Below the pieces are notes generated by a model that was not told where the DNA came from, made no database searches, and saw only the letters and a program-made list of their open reading frames with translations. From Chloroflexota bacterium (lineage in GTDB: Bacteria > Chloroflexota > Anaerolineae > Promineifilales > Promineifilaceae), in assembly GCA_024223125.1 (NCBI GenBank), contig JAAEOP010000245.1, forward strand, positions 1 to 29,458: a stretch of DNA of 29,458 nt, in the 5' to 3' direction. Shown in pieces: positions 15,307 through 23,679 of this stretch. Positions within the stretch are counted from its first letter, which is position 1. Each line of letters starts with the position of its first letter. The translations under genes were made by a program, and so were the position numbers.

Positions 15307-15424
15307 GTAACTACACAGATTATTCTCCCATCTTCACGAGGGCAAGCTCTGCGAAGGCAGGAATCCACACATCTGGATACCCACCTTCGCGGGTATGACA
15401 GTCGAGAAATGATTGTATAGTTAC
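15307..15424. repeat. Palindromic intergenic repeat element, 118 bp
   Basis: Imperfect terminal inverted repeats start GTAACTACACAGATTATTCTC on the left (15307-15327) and end GAGAAATGATTGTATAGTTAC on the right (15404-15424). Inside is a stem-loop whose arms GCGAAGGCAGGAATCCA (15351-15367) and TGGATACCCACCTTCGC (15374-15390) pair at 14 of 17 positions around six bases. The inner unit resembles the widespread TGGATTCCCGCCTTCGCGGG type of bacterial palindromic repeat. The rest of 15160-15456 (297 bp between the C39 gene and ctaB) shows no convincing gene. Confidence 0.6.
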
Positions 15425-15456
15425 ATCCGATTTTTACATCTGTACCGTGAGGAACC

Positions 15457-16410
15457 ATGTCTTATTCTGATACAACCAAAAAAGCGATAGTGTCCAACAA
15501 TGACCTGACTAACAAACATAATAAGTGGCGCGAATGGACGCAAATCATTGTCGTCCTGTTCAAACTACGCATCGTGTTCTTATTGTTAATGGCGGCCACG
15601 GCCGGAGCATTTCTCACTGCCGGAGGCTGGCCAAGTTTCACTGTTTTGTTGCTGGTATGGGTAACCGGGGGCATGGCTGCCGCCGGGTCTTCAGCCATCA
15701 ACGAATATTGGGAACGAAACACAGATGGCAATATGGAACGAACCCAGGAACGGCCGTTAGTCACCGGCCAGATCAAAAACCCAACCTGGGTTCCCATTGT
15801 GGGCATCGCTCTCATCTTCATCCCCTCTCTTATCGTTCTCACCTTCAACCCGCAGATGGCTTTTTTCTTACTATTGGGTGCGTTCATTTACGTGGGCATT
15901 TACACCATCTGGCTCAAACCCCGCACCTTGTTAAACATTGTCATTGGCGGCGCTGCCGGCAGCGCCGCCGTATTAACCGGCAGCGCGGCCGTTGGCGCCT
16001 GGAATGCACCGGGCGCTTTAATCTTAGCCGCCATCCTTTTCCTCTGGACACCATTCCATTTCTGGAGCCTGGCCCTGGTGTACCGGGATGAATATGCCCG
16101 CTCAGATGTGCCTATGCTACCTGTCCACACCACCCCCCACAGGGCTGCCTGGTTTGTCATGGCTCATACACTCCCCACCTGTTTGGCCGGACTACTTTTA
16201 GCAACATTGCCCTCATTAGGACTTCTCTATCTCATTCCAGTCATCTGGGTAACGGCCGATCTATTCTGGTGCAATGTACGTCTTATCCAAGACCCTTCCC
16301 CCACTCATGCGCGAGCCTTGTTCATGTCATCCAATATCTATTTACTGGTACTCCTGGTAGCTATTTGTGCCAGTACAATCATCACCTCTCTCCTGTATAT
16401 TATTTATTAG
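15457..16410 (+). CDS. ctaB: Heme o synthase (protoheme IX farnesyltransferase)
   Basis: This integral membrane prenyltransferase of the UbiA family attaches a farnesyl group to heme b to give heme o for heme-copper oxidases. The 317 residues contain about nine hydrophobic segments. The first aspartate-rich site is seen as NEYWERNTDGNMERTQERP (82-100), matching the CtaB signature N-x7-D-xxM-x-RTxxRP. The second conserved region is WTPFHFWSLAL-YRDEY with PMLPV after it. The start has GTGAGG four bases upstream of ATG. No cytochrome oxidase subunit or ctaA is adjacent here, so the gene is solitary in this window. It implies aerobic or microaerobic respiration in this organism. Confidence 0.96.
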   Translation: MSYSDTTKKAIVSNNDLTNKHNKWREWTQIIVVLFKLRIVFLLLMAATAGAFLTAGGWPSFTVLLLVWVTGGMAAAGSSAINEYWERNTDGNMERTQERPLVTGQIKNPTWVPIVGIALIFIPSLIVLTFNPQMAFFLLLGAFIYVGIYTIWLKPRTLLNIVIGGAAGSAAVLTGSAAVGAWNAPGALILAAILFLWTPFHFWSLALVYRDEYARSDVPMLPVHTTPHRAAWFVMAHTLPTCLAGLLLATLPSLGLLYLIPVIWVTADLFWCNVRLIQDPSPTHARALFMSSNIYLLVLLVAICASTIITSLLYIIY

Positions 16411-16434
16411 GCATGAATAATTTTGTGAAGAACG

Positions 16435-16465
16435 GCACAACTTTGCCTGAGGTCAGGCGTTGTGC
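16435..16465 (+). other. Strong hairpin downstream of ctaB
   Basis: GCACAAC (16435-16441) pairs with GTTGTGC (16459-16465), and inside it GCCTGA (16445-16450) pairs with TCAGGC (16453-16458) around two bases, with three unpaired T on one side. There is no T-run after it, so it may be a Rho-type or processing hairpin rather than an intrinsic terminator. Confidence 0.5.
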
Positions 16466-16530
16466 TAATATCCTGTCAACCCTGCTGTGTGCGTGATGGG
16501 CTGTCAAGATTGAGCCAACACTTGATTAAA

Positions 16531-16645
16531 GGGAATTGCTATGCGCCGAGGGGATGTAGTAGCTCGCAGCGAAGCAGTGTAAATTGCCAACCGCTGTCCG
16601 GCCAGACAGAGACTCGCGGAAAAATTCCCACCTGCTATCGCAGGT
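16531..16645 (+). ncRNA. Candidate structured leader RNA upstream of the MBL hydrolase
   Basis: Across a gene-free 298-bp gap several nested pairings line up: GGGAATT (16531-16537) with AATTCCC (16623-16629) as a closing stem; inside it CCGC (16591-16594) with GCGG (16616-16619), enclosing TGTC (16595-16598) with GACA (16605-16608); and directly after it a six-bp hairpin ACCTGC/GCAGGT (16630-16645). This is the shape of a multi-branched regulatory leader. I match it to no known riboswitch class. It ends 64 bases before the downstream ATG. It could equally be a decayed repeat element. Confidence 0.3.
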
Positions 16646-16708
16646 TCAATTACGAGGTTCACACGGCACGGTGGGGTGCTTACTTTTTCAAGAGGAACTA
16701 TTAAGTTT

Positions 16709-17560
16709 ATGGTTCGTGAACGCATTGCTGACGACATCTATGTTTTTACGAGTCGTTTATACGCCCATGTCACAGCCGGAGCCATCCTGACCAAAGACGG
16801 GGCCATCCTCATTGATACCCTCTATTTCCCCGAAGAAACCAAAGAAATTAAAGCTTTTCTGGAAGAACGGCTGGGACTGCCGGTTAAATACCTGATCAAT
16901 ACCCATTATCATGCCGATCATACTCAGGGCACGTATTTATTTCCTCAAGCTCAAATTGTCAGCCATGCTTTGTGCCGCCAACTGTTAAACAGCGCCGGCC
17001 GTACCGGGCTGGCCCGGGCCCAAGAACAAATGCCCGAATTGGATGAAACATTTATTGTCCTGCCTGATCTGGTTTTTGAAGAAGGCTCTCTCAACTTGAA
17101 TTTGGGTGGCAAGACACTCAAACTTTACCATATGCCCGGCCACAGCCCCGACTTAACGGTCGTCTATGTCACCAACAATCACATTCTTTTTGCTTCGGAT
17201 AATTTGATGCCGGTTCCCACGATATTTGATGGCTCATTTGATGATCTGACAGCCTCTTTGCACTGGATATTAGAAATCAAACCAGACTCCATTATTCGGG
17301 GACATGGCGAGGTCATTTTACGGGGTGAAGTAGAACCGGTCATTGCCAGTGATTTGGATTATTTACAGTGTATTAAATCGGCCGTTGCCAACATCGTCTC
17401 CAATGGAAATGAGGCCAACGATTTGAACGAGATTGATATTGAAAGCTGTGGCAAATCACGCATCCCGCTAAACGGTATGGTGGCCGATTTGCATTTAGCT
17501 AATTTGCACCGCTTGTATGCGGATATGAATGGGAATGGAAGATTGGAGATTGAAGATTAG
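16709..17560 (+). CDS. Metallo-beta-lactamase-fold hydrolase
   Basis: This 283-residue protein of the MBL superfamily carries the metal-binding motif HxHxDH as THYHADH (His66, His68, Asp70, His71), followed by GHSPD (His145), an Asp in FASDNLMP (Asp164) and a final RGHGEV histidine. Together these give the seven usual dinuclear zinc ligands. The order matches glyoxalase-II or alkylsulfatase-like hydrolases rather than true beta-lactamases, and no signal peptide is present. I place the start at ATG 16709 (MVRERIADDIYVF), with AGAGGA 12 bases upstream; an upstream GTG at 16676 would add 11 residues without family support. The 3' end carries a short GATTGGA-type heptad repeat and converges with the lipid-kinase gene, 15 bp away. 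Confidence 0.9.
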   Translation: MVRERIADDIYVFTSRLYAHVTAGAILTKDGAILIDTLYFPEETKEIKAFLEERLGLPVKYLINTHYHADHTQGTYLFPQAQIVSHALCRQLLNSAGRTGLARAQEQMPELDETFIVLPDLVFEEGSLNLNLGGKTLKLYHMPGHSPDLTVVYVTNNHILFASDNLMPVPTIFDGSFDDLTASLHWILEIKPDSIIRGHGEVILRGEVEPVIASDLDYLQCIKSAVANIVSNGNEANDLNEIDIESCGKSRIPLNGMVADLHLANLHRLYADMNGNGRLEIED

Positions 17561-17575
17561 GAGATTGAGTGAATC

Positions 17576-18472
17576 TTATATTTGGGCTAGAGTCAATAAA
17601 CTAATCTTACCCGGCAGCAATTCATACTCAATAGAGGTTAAGGCGTCAGCAATTAATTCCCCGTCAGCATGAATGGGGGTTCCAGGGTTGCTTTTAACGC
17701 TAATGCGACGACTGCGGCCGTACACCACATCAGAATGATCAATATGCGACCCCTTAAACAAGCGGGGTAAAATCGCCAACACCGTCCGCTTGGGCAGATC
17801 TGGAGCAAACACATAATCAAACAAGCCATCGTCAAATTTAGCCTGGGGCGCAATCTGGAAAAGCCCCCCAGTACGTGGTCCATTGCATACCGACAATAAA
17901 ATTGCCGGGCCATCATAACTGCTGTCATCCCAGGAAATTTGCATATGCCACGCCTGCAATTTCAACAAGGCACGTACTAGAGCCACAAAGTAGCGCAACT
18001 CGCCTGAAAGACGTTTTATTTTCGTATTTTCCAACGTCACCAGCGGCTCCATCCCCAGGGCGCAATTGTTATCAAAATAATGGTCGTTCACCCGCCCGGC
18101 GTCAATCTGCCACGTCTGACCGGCGGCAATAACCTCAGCCGCTGCCACTAGATCACGCGGTATCCCGGTCGTATCACCCAAATCATTAGCTGTGCCAATG
18201 GGCATAATGCCAAAGGGAATGGTTGGTCCATCTCCGGCAGCACGAATGAGACCATTGACAACTTCATTAATGGTTCCATCCCCACCGGCCGCTACCACCG
18301 CATCATAGTGACCTACGGCCGTTTCCGCAGCGGCCGTTCCCTCTCCCGGCCCCTGAGTTATATGAAAATCGGCGGTTACATTTACGGCCGTAAATGCCGC
18401 CTGCACCATTTCCTGACGATCACCGGCATGCCAGCGGTTAGCATAAGGATTGAGAATAACTTTAACTTTCAC
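17576..18472 (-). CDS. Diacylglycerol/sphingosine-kinase family lipid kinase
   Basis: The 298 residues match the DagK/YegS/BmrU family, which phosphorylates diacylglycerol or related lipids with ATP. Visible are the N-terminal KVILNPYAN, the nucleotide-binding GGDGTINEVVNGL (63-75), PIGTANDLG (91-99) and the C-terminal beta-domain with HADGE. It overlaps the upstream GDPD gene by four bases (ATGA), so the two are translated together. This pairing suggests a role in glycerolipid turnover: the GDPD would release glycerol-3-phosphate from phosphodiesters while this enzyme recycles diacylglycerol to phosphatidate. The exact lipid substrate is unknown. Confidence 0.92.
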   Translation of the reverse strand: MKVKVILNPYANRWHAGDRQEMVQAAFTAVNVTADFHITQGPGEGTAAAETAVGHYDAVVAAGGDGTINEVVNGLIRAAGDGPTIPFGIMPIGTANDLGDTTGIPRDLVAAAEVIAAGQTWQIDAGRVNDHYFDNNCALGMEPLVTLENTKIKRLSGELRYFVALVRALLKLQAWHMQISWDDSSYDGPAILLSVCNGPRTGGLFQIAPQAKFDDGLFDYVFAPDLPKRTVLAILPRLFKGSHIDHSDVVYGRSRRISVKSNPGTPIHADGELIADALTSIEYELLPGKISLLTLAQI

Positions 18473-19167
18473 AATTTTAGCCTCTCACGAATAAGTCCCG
18501 GCTTATTGGTAATAATAGCGTGAACACCGAGGTCAGCTAGTCTCTGCGCTTCATCCGGATCATCCACCGTCCACACATGCACCCGCAGCCGGTTTTTATT
18601 AACTGCCCAGTCCATATAACGGTCGTCTACCCATGAAAATAGAGGATGGTCAGCCTGTGCTTTGACAAACCGATGTTTGAAACGTCCACCCGCTTTACGC
18701 CAAAGATGGGCTACAGCCGTTTGTCCTTCCATCTCCTGTTTAGCCCAATACACTACCCAGGGATAAAAAGAGGAGAGGATGACCTTTTTTTCCAGATGGG
18801 CGGTGCAGATACAATCGGCCACGGTCGTGACCAAGGCCCTATTCCGGCCATCTTTCAACTCAATGTTATAAATAAAATCTGAACCAAGTGTGGCAAATAC
18901 CTCAGATAGTAAGGGGAAGCCACTCTCGTTACCGATATCTAACGCCTGTAACGCGGCCAGCTTCATCTCCGCTACCTGGCCCACACCATTCGTCAAGCGT
19001 GCGACAGAGGCATCATGAAAGACGACCGGCCAACCGTCGGCCGACAAACGAACATCAAACTCAATCCCATCAGCCCCCTGTGCCTGTGCCAGCCGAAATG
19101 CTGCCAATGTATTTTCCGGCGCATCGGCACTGGCGCCACGATGACCCAACAGTAACGGCCGTCTCAT
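18469..19167 (-). CDS. Glycerophosphodiester phosphodiesterase
   Basis: This 232-residue GDPD-family TIM barrel hydrolyses glycerophosphodiesters to glycerol-3-phosphate and an alcohol, using a divalent metal. Key residues are present: GHRG with His9, PENT (17-20), Glu36 and Asp38 in GIEFDVR, and His51 in VVFHDASVARLTNG. The C-terminal WTVDDPDEAQRLADLGVHAIITNKP block is the family's closing strand. No signal peptide is seen, so it is a cytoplasmic UgpQ-type enzyme. The start codon abuts the stop of the AAA ATPase gene with no spacer and the end overlaps the lipid-kinase gene, so all three are one transcript. Confidence 0.95.
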   Translation of the reverse strand: MRRPLLLGHRGASADAPENTLAAFRLAQAQGADGIEFDVRLSADGWPVVFHDASVARLTNGVGQVAEMKLAALQALDIGNESGFPLLSEVFATLGSDFIYNIELKDGRNRALVTTVADCICTAHLEKKVILSSFYPWVVYWAKQEMEGQTAVAHLWRKAGGRFKHRFVKAQADHPLFSWVDDRYMDWAVNKNRLRVHVWTVDDPDEAQRLADLGVHAIITNKPGLIRERLKL

Positions 19168-20490
19168 TTACAACTGCACAAAGTATGAATCGGCCGCTCG
19201 ATCAAGCATCTCTTTTGTCAACTGCGGCCGTGTGCCCAAATAACTGGCAATATCCATAATTTGATCTATGAGATCACGCGGATGGTTGGCCCGCAGCTTT
19301 TGGTTACGTTTAATGTAATACTCTTGCAGCAAATAGCGTACCCCCTGCTCATCATAAGTGATGCCCTGATGATCACACACTCGCCGGAAAATTTCCCTAA
19401 ACCCTTCAAAAGAGGGCGACGTCACTTCAATCTTGTGCCGAATACGGCGTAAGAACGCTTCATCAACCAGATCGCGCGGCGGCAAATTTGTGGAAAAGAC
19501 AATCAACACTTCAAAAGGCACTTCTAACTTACGTCCCGTATGCAGAGCCAGGAAATCTACCGCCTTCTCCATCGGCACAATCCAACGATTCAACAGATCA
19601 CGCGGCCGCACCTGCTGACGGCCGAAGTCATCAATCAGAAACATCCCCCCGTTGGCCTTCATCTGGAAAGGAGCTTCATAATATTTATTGGTAGGATCAT
19701 AAATCAAATCCAGCCCCTCTAATGTTAATTCCCCACCCACCATAATGACAGGACGTTTAATGCGGATCCAGCGCGTATCTGTCCGCCGGGACAATGAGCC
19801 TGTTACTATCTTTCTGTCAACCATCTCCGGTACAGCTTCATGGTTGATTTCATCATACACCTGGATAATCTGTCCATCCACCTCCACAGCATAAGGAATA
19901 TAAATATCATTCGTCAGGATCATGCGGCCGATCGCTTCCGCAATCGTCGTTTTACCATTTCCAGGTGGGCCATACAGAAAAATAGATTTCCCAGAATTGG
20001 CTGCCGGGCCAACCTTCTGGAAAACATCCTTCTCCAAAACCAGATGAGAAAGGGCTGTCTCCATCATTTTAGGATTTACTTTCAGCCGCTTGCCACTCTG
20101 AGCTAATATAGCTGTCACGTAGGTATCCCACGGTACCGGCGCCGCGCCAACATACGTTGTGCGCTCTAACTGTTCACGGGCACGACTGGCCCCTTTATTG
20201 GTAATAAGATATTGGTAAGTAGCCGGTCCCAACCCACCAGACCCCTTCACTTCACACATTTGCTCTCGTTTAAGAAAATCCATAATGGAGCTGACGACAG
20301 TGGCGAAGGGCAGGTGCATTAGTTCAGCAATTTCATGTCCAGTAAGTTGACCCCGAAAGTACATAATCTTCAGAGCTAAATCTTCCAGAAAACCATGATC
20401 CAGACCTGTATCCTCAATACTGTTAACTGCTGGCGGCTCCCAATCAAGTGTGGTTAATGGGCCAGATTCGGCCAAAGTTGATGTTGCCAT
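19168..20490 (-). CDS. AAA ATPase with N-terminal winged-helix-like domain
   Basis: This 440-residue protein has an N-terminal region of about 110 residues that resembles a winged helix (TGHEIAELMHLPFATVVSSIMDFLKREQMCE, then GGLGPATYQYLITNKG as the wing and following strand). An AAA+ domain follows, with Walker A GPPGNGKT (174-181), Walker B MFLIDDFG (283-290), a sensor-1 asparagine in VFSTN (331-335) and arginines FLRRIRHK (347-353) for the finger. This arrangement occurs in uncharacterised ATPases of several environmental phyla, sometimes near pilus or secretion genes; none is seen here. It heads the AAA-GDPD-lipid kinase unit, so a link to membrane lipid metabolism is possible but unproven. 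Confidence 0.85.
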   Translation of the reverse strand: MATSTLAESGPLTTLDWEPPAVNSIEDTGLDHGFLEDLALKIMYFRGQLTGHEIAELMHLPFATVVSSIMDFLKREQMCEVKGSGGLGPATYQYLITNKGASRAREQLERTTYVGAAPVPWDTYVTAILAQSGKRLKVNPKMMETALSHLVLEKDVFQKVGPAANSGKSIFLYGPPGNGKTTIAEAIGRMILTNDIYIPYAVEVDGQIIQVYDEINHEAVPEMVDRKIVTGSLSRRTDTRWIRIKRPVIMVGGELTLEGLDLIYDPTNKYYEAPFQMKANGGMFLIDDFGRQQVRPRDLLNRWIVPMEKAVDFLALHTGRKLEVPFEVLIVFSTNLPPRDLVDEAFLRRIRHKIEVTSPSFEGFREIFRRVCDHQGITYDEQGVRYLLQEYYIKRNQKLRANHPRDLIDQIMDIASYLGTRPQLTKEMLDRAADSYFVQL

Positions 20491-20516
20491 TTATAACTCT
20501 CCTATATCGTCACTGC

Positions 20517-20550
20517 AAACATCATATCATCATTATCATTATCATTATCT
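20517..20550. repeat. Short low-complexity ATC/ATT repeat
   Basis: A run built on CAT/TCAT/TTAT units (ATCATTATC repeated) lies in the 122-bp gap upstream of the AAA ATPase gene. It is AT-rich and may mark the promoter region, but no clear boxes can be assigned. I see no terminator for pyk in this gap, so read-through from pyk is possible. Confidence 0.4.
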
Positions 20551-20612
20551 GGTGGAATGACACAATTGGAACATAATTAAATAATACTCTGCTTATTCTC
20601 CCTTAGCAACTG

Positions 20613-22028
20613 TCACTCTTTCATCTCGTGGACTTGAATCAGATTGGTTTGCCCAGTATGCCCAAAGGGAACACCACCGGTGATAACCAATCTATCGCCA
20701 GATTTGAGGCCAAATGTCCCCATTGCTCGCGCTGTCTGGGCTAACATTTCATCGGTGTCTATAAAATCGGGTACGACGATACAATCTACACCCCAAACCA
20801 AAGCCAAACGTCGTTGCGTAGCCGCTAAAGGGGATACGGCCATTACGGCCGTAGGCGGTCTATGACGGGCCACCTGTCGCGCCGTGTTTCCGGACATGGT
20901 TGTACTCACAATCGCTTTAGCCTCTAAGCGTTCAGCCACAGCACAACTAGCCGCACTAATTGCTTCCGTTACCGTTTTCATAGCGCCTGTTGTTGAGTGC
21001 CGTCGGTTACGCCATTCATCATACGGAAAAGCCGTCTCCGTAATTTCACTAATTTGGCACATCATCATGACAGACTCTACCGGAAAACGGCCTGTCGCCG
21101 TTTCATTAGAGAGCATGACCGCATCCGTACCATCTAATATCGCATTGGCTACATCGCTGGCTTCAGCCCTGGTTGGTCGGGGATGTTCTACCATAGATTG
21201 CAGCATCTGTGTGGCCGTAATGACCGGCTTACCGGCATCATTACAAATGCGAATAATACGCTTTTGCAGCAGCGGCACCTCTTGGGGGTGTACTTCAATT
21301 CCCAGATCGCCTCGTGCTACCATCATGCCATCGGCCGTATCCCGAATTTCGTCTAAATGATCTATCGCTTCACTCTTTTCAATTTTTGCGATGATGGGAA
21401 TATTCGCATCCATCTCAATCATTAACTCCTGTAATTCCTGAATGTCCGCCGCACTGCGTACAAAAGAAAGAGCCACATAATCTAGCTGAAGCTGACAAAT
21501 TAGCTCCATATCTATGCGGTCCTTATCGGTAAGGCTAGAAACTGGCAAATCTGTTCCCGGAGCATTCACCCCTTTGCGTGATTCTAATAGACCGTCCACC
21601 GTGGTAATACAGCGCAACGTGTCTGCCTTCTTTTCAGCCACCGTAAACTCCACCTCACCATCACCAATAACCAGACGCGCTCCTGGTTGAATCACTTCTA
21701 TAAGATCGGGATGGGGCAAATGAATCATAGCTGGTTGTCCGCGATGGGGTGTTAAGACAATTTCTTCTCCCAGTGACAATTGTATACCGCCGGCCTTCAC
21801 ATGCCCTAAACGCAATTTTGGCCCTTGTAAATCGCCAAGTATAGCCAATACTTTGTCTTCACTTTGGGCTACCTCACGCAGCGTCTTAGCCACTTTAATA
21901 TGTGATTCATGATCGCCATGAGAAAAATTCATGCGGGCAACGGTCATACCGGCCGCTAACATTCTGCGGATTGTTTCAGGGTTACTTGAACTGGGACCAA
22001 TCGTGGCCACGATCTTTGTTCGTGCCAT
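20613..22028 (-). CDS. pyk: Pyruvate kinase
   Basis: The enzyme makes pyruvate and ATP from phosphoenolpyruvate and ADP at the end of glycolysis. The 471 residues cover the A/B and C domains without the extra PEP-utiliser domain. Motifs are ATIGPSS (8-14), ARMNFSHG with Arg32 (31-38), the B-domain start GDLQGPKLR, IIAKIEKSEAID with the proton-relay Lys215 and metal ligand Glu217, ARGDLGIEV with Asp241, TATQML (271-276) and a slightly unusual MLSNETATGRFP where SGETA is commoner. The ATG follows GAAGGA by seven bases, and a good promoter lies 58-86 bp upstream. Confidence 0.97.
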   Translation of the reverse strand: MARTKIVATIGPSSSNPETIRRMLAAGMTVARMNFSHGDHESHIKVAKTLREVAQSEDKVLAILGDLQGPKLRLGHVKAGGIQLSLGEEIVLTPHRGQPAMIHLPHPDLIEVIQPGARLVIGDGEVEFTVAEKKADTLRCITTVDGLLESRKGVNAPGTDLPVSSLTDKDRIDMELICQLQLDYVALSFVRSAADIQELQELMIEMDANIPIIAKIEKSEAIDHLDEIRDTADGMMVARGDLGIEVHPQEVPLLQKRIIRICNDAGKPVITATQMLQSMVEHPRPTRAEASDVANAILDGTDAVMLSNETATGRFPVESVMMMCQISEITETAFPYDEWRNRRHSTTGAMKTVTEAISAASCAVAERLEAKAIVSTTMSGNTARQVARHRPPTAVMAVSPLAATQRRLALVWGVDCIVVPDFIDTDEMLAQTARAMGTFGLKSGDRLVITGGVPFGHTGQTNLIQVHEMKE

Positions 22029-22085
22029 AATGCTTCCTTCACCTTAGATTTTTTGGCATGGTTCAAAAACCAAAACATTTACTCA

Positions 22086-22114
22086 ATAGTATCCAAAGCA
22101 CATAACCCTTTCAA
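22086..22114 (-). promoter_or_regulatory. Promoter of pyk
   Basis: On the minus strand TTGAAA (22109-22114), a 17-base spacer and TACTAT (22086-22091). Both hexamers match five of six consensus bases. Transcription would start near 22079, giving a leader of about 50 bases with a GAAGGA ribosome site. Confidence 0.6.
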
Positions 22115-22164
22115 CCCTGAATAGTTATTTGAAAGCAAACATTCAGAGAACTACGCATGTACCA

Positions 22165-22198
22165 CAAAAAAGGCGTTGCCTCTTATGAAGCAACGCCT
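22165..22198 (-). terminator. Rho-independent terminator after the unknown gene 22225-23304
   Basis: On the minus strand AGGCGTTGC (22190-22198) pairs perfectly with GCAACGCCT (22171-22179) over nine bp around a ten-base loop and is followed by a run of six T (22166-22171). It isolates the unknown gene from pyk. Confidence 0.85.
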
Positions 22199-22224
22199 GT
22201 CAGATAATCTTCATGCGATAAGAT

Positions 22225-23304
22225 TTACATTTCGATTGGTTTTAATGAAATTTGAATTTCTTTGTCTTCCAGATTTTTAACAAGTAACTGAATATAATCG
22301 CCATTTTCAAAATTGTCCTCCAGCCATTGGTGGACACGGGGACTTAAAACCAGTCGGGCTATGTCGCTAGGTCGCAAACGCCACACCGACGATTCTTTAT
22401 CATAGATTCCATCATAGTAAACTGTGACCGGGCGTATCACTGTACGTGAGTTGATAGAGAAGAAAGGCCAATGGTCTGGAGTCATATTGACAAACCCTCT
22501 ACTCAAGTGAAGCGGTTTTATCTCGGAGAGGTAGATAAAGCCATCTTCAGGGGCAATGATTTCGGGCACGGCCACTTCCTTACTAGACGGTATTGATTTT
22601 ACTTTGGCCCGTTTTTTGCTTTTTGCTTTTTTCTTCTTACTGACTTTATGACCTGTCAGAAATTGAATCAGGGGCATCAAATTTTGAATTTCCTGTCCAA
22701 TAACATCCAACGCCACTCGCCTCATAACCGATATTTTCTCAGCTTCAAAACGACGGCTGACATAAAGTGGTGTCACCCATTGTTCTTCACTGTTCAAATA
22801 GGCGGCTTTACTTATAACAGCCACGGCCGTTTCTTCATCCAGCTTCACCACGCCATCCTTAAACAAATCCTGGTAATGGGAAGCTGTGTCCGTCTCCTCA
22901 TCCACTTGCATCTGCTGTACCCGGAATGAGTAATCAGAACCCAGCTCTGTAATCAGACGATGAGCTATCATGGGTTTTGCTTCAGCCAATTTCAATGACT
23001 TGGTCAACATCTTCTTATCTGTCAAAACAAGCTGCATTTCTAAACTGGTGGGTCGGGCAATAAACACGACTTGAATATCTGATTCTACATCTTCATTCGC
23101 CGCCAGATAAACGGTCTGGCTTTGGCGACTCAAACCGGCATACCCAAATTCGGCCTGTACCGAACGGGGTAATGAGGCCTGCAATGAGAGGATAAACACC
23201 TCTAATTGTTCTAAGGCATAATTAACGGCCGCTTCTTGTCCGGCCCATCCAAAAGCTGTAAACACAGGCATAGAAAGACCTGCAAATTGTTGTGTTGTTG
23301 ACAT
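22225..23304 (-). CDS. Unrecognised protein with lysine-rich linker
   Basis: I do not recognise this 359-residue protein. It seems to have two folded parts joined by a strongly basic hinge: residues 1-215 (mixed alpha/beta, opening with a helix VNYALEQLEVFILSLQASLP) and 250-359 (beta-rich, with WPFFSINSRTVIRPVTVYYDG, LRPSDIARLVLSPRVHQWL and QISLKP). The hinge 220-237 is KVSKKKKAKSKKRAKVK, which could bind nucleic acid or acidic surfaces. No signal peptide, transmembrane segment or catalytic motif is visible. AAGG precedes the ATG, and the gene has its own terminator, so it is an independent unit. It is AT-richer than the core genes and sits next to an IS110 remnant, so acquisition by transfer is possible. 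Confidence 0.75.
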   Translation of the reverse strand: MSTTQQFAGLSMPVFTAFGWAGQEAAVNYALEQLEVFILSLQASLPRSVQAEFGYAGLSRQSQTVYLAANEDVESDIQVVFIARPTSLEMQLVLTDKKMLTKSLKLAEAKPMIAHRLITELGSDYSFRVQQMQVDEETDTASHYQDLFKDGVVKLDEETAVAVISKAAYLNSEEQWVTPLYVSRRFEAEKISVMRRVALDVIGQEIQNLMPLIQFLTGHKVSKKKKAKSKKRAKVKSIPSSKEVAVPEIIAPEDGFIYLSEIKPLHLSRGFVNMTPDHWPFFSINSRTVIRPVTVYYDGIYDKESSVWRLRPSDIARLVLSPRVHQWLEDNFENGDYIQLLVKNLEDKEIQISLKPIEM

Positions 23305-23679
23305 AAATCTAAACCTTACTTAAACCAGAAAATTCACTGCGAGAGCGCTATGATTATCAGGTTTCACTTGTTAATTGTGGGGTTAATAGTTGAGGACAGT
23401 TCAACGAATCCAAACACCATTTATACCAATGTTTAATAACTCTGCAAGTATGCCCAAACCTGATTGACCAACAGAATCAAGAATCGGCCACAGAGATGTT
23501 CTAAATTTTGTCAAGTGACTGAACATTAACAATTTAATAGCAAAAAGCAATATGAAACCATCGACGAGCCAAATGCGTGTTTTTGACACCGCCCTCAAAA
23601 TCAATACACCCTATTTAGTTGTAAATTGAAAGGCGGCTCGGGTTGGGGTTGAAAACGCTTCGAGAAGCCTTTCTTTCAG
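23305..23679. other. AT-rich gene-poor stretch; one doubtful small ORF (23401-23604, minus)
   Basis: In these 375 bp the only open frame of note encodes 67 residues on the minus strand with two hydrophobic segments (IWLVDGFILLFAIKLLMF and LGILAELLNIGI). I see no ribosome site and no family likeness, so it may be chance or a relic of a membrane protein. Near the IS end, GAAAGGC (23629-23635) and GCCTTTC (23667-23673) form an inverted repeat that could mark the element's boundary. Confidence 0.3.

Noticed and set aside
15525..16091. Plus-strand 188-residue frame inside ctaB
   Set aside because: It is His/Arg-rich and out of frame with ctaB, whose membrane segments and motifs are unambiguous.
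20517..20550. ATC/ATT run considered as a direct-repeat array or CRISPR
   Set aside because: It is only a 34-bp simple-sequence run with no spacers. No CRISPR array or cas gene is seen in the window.
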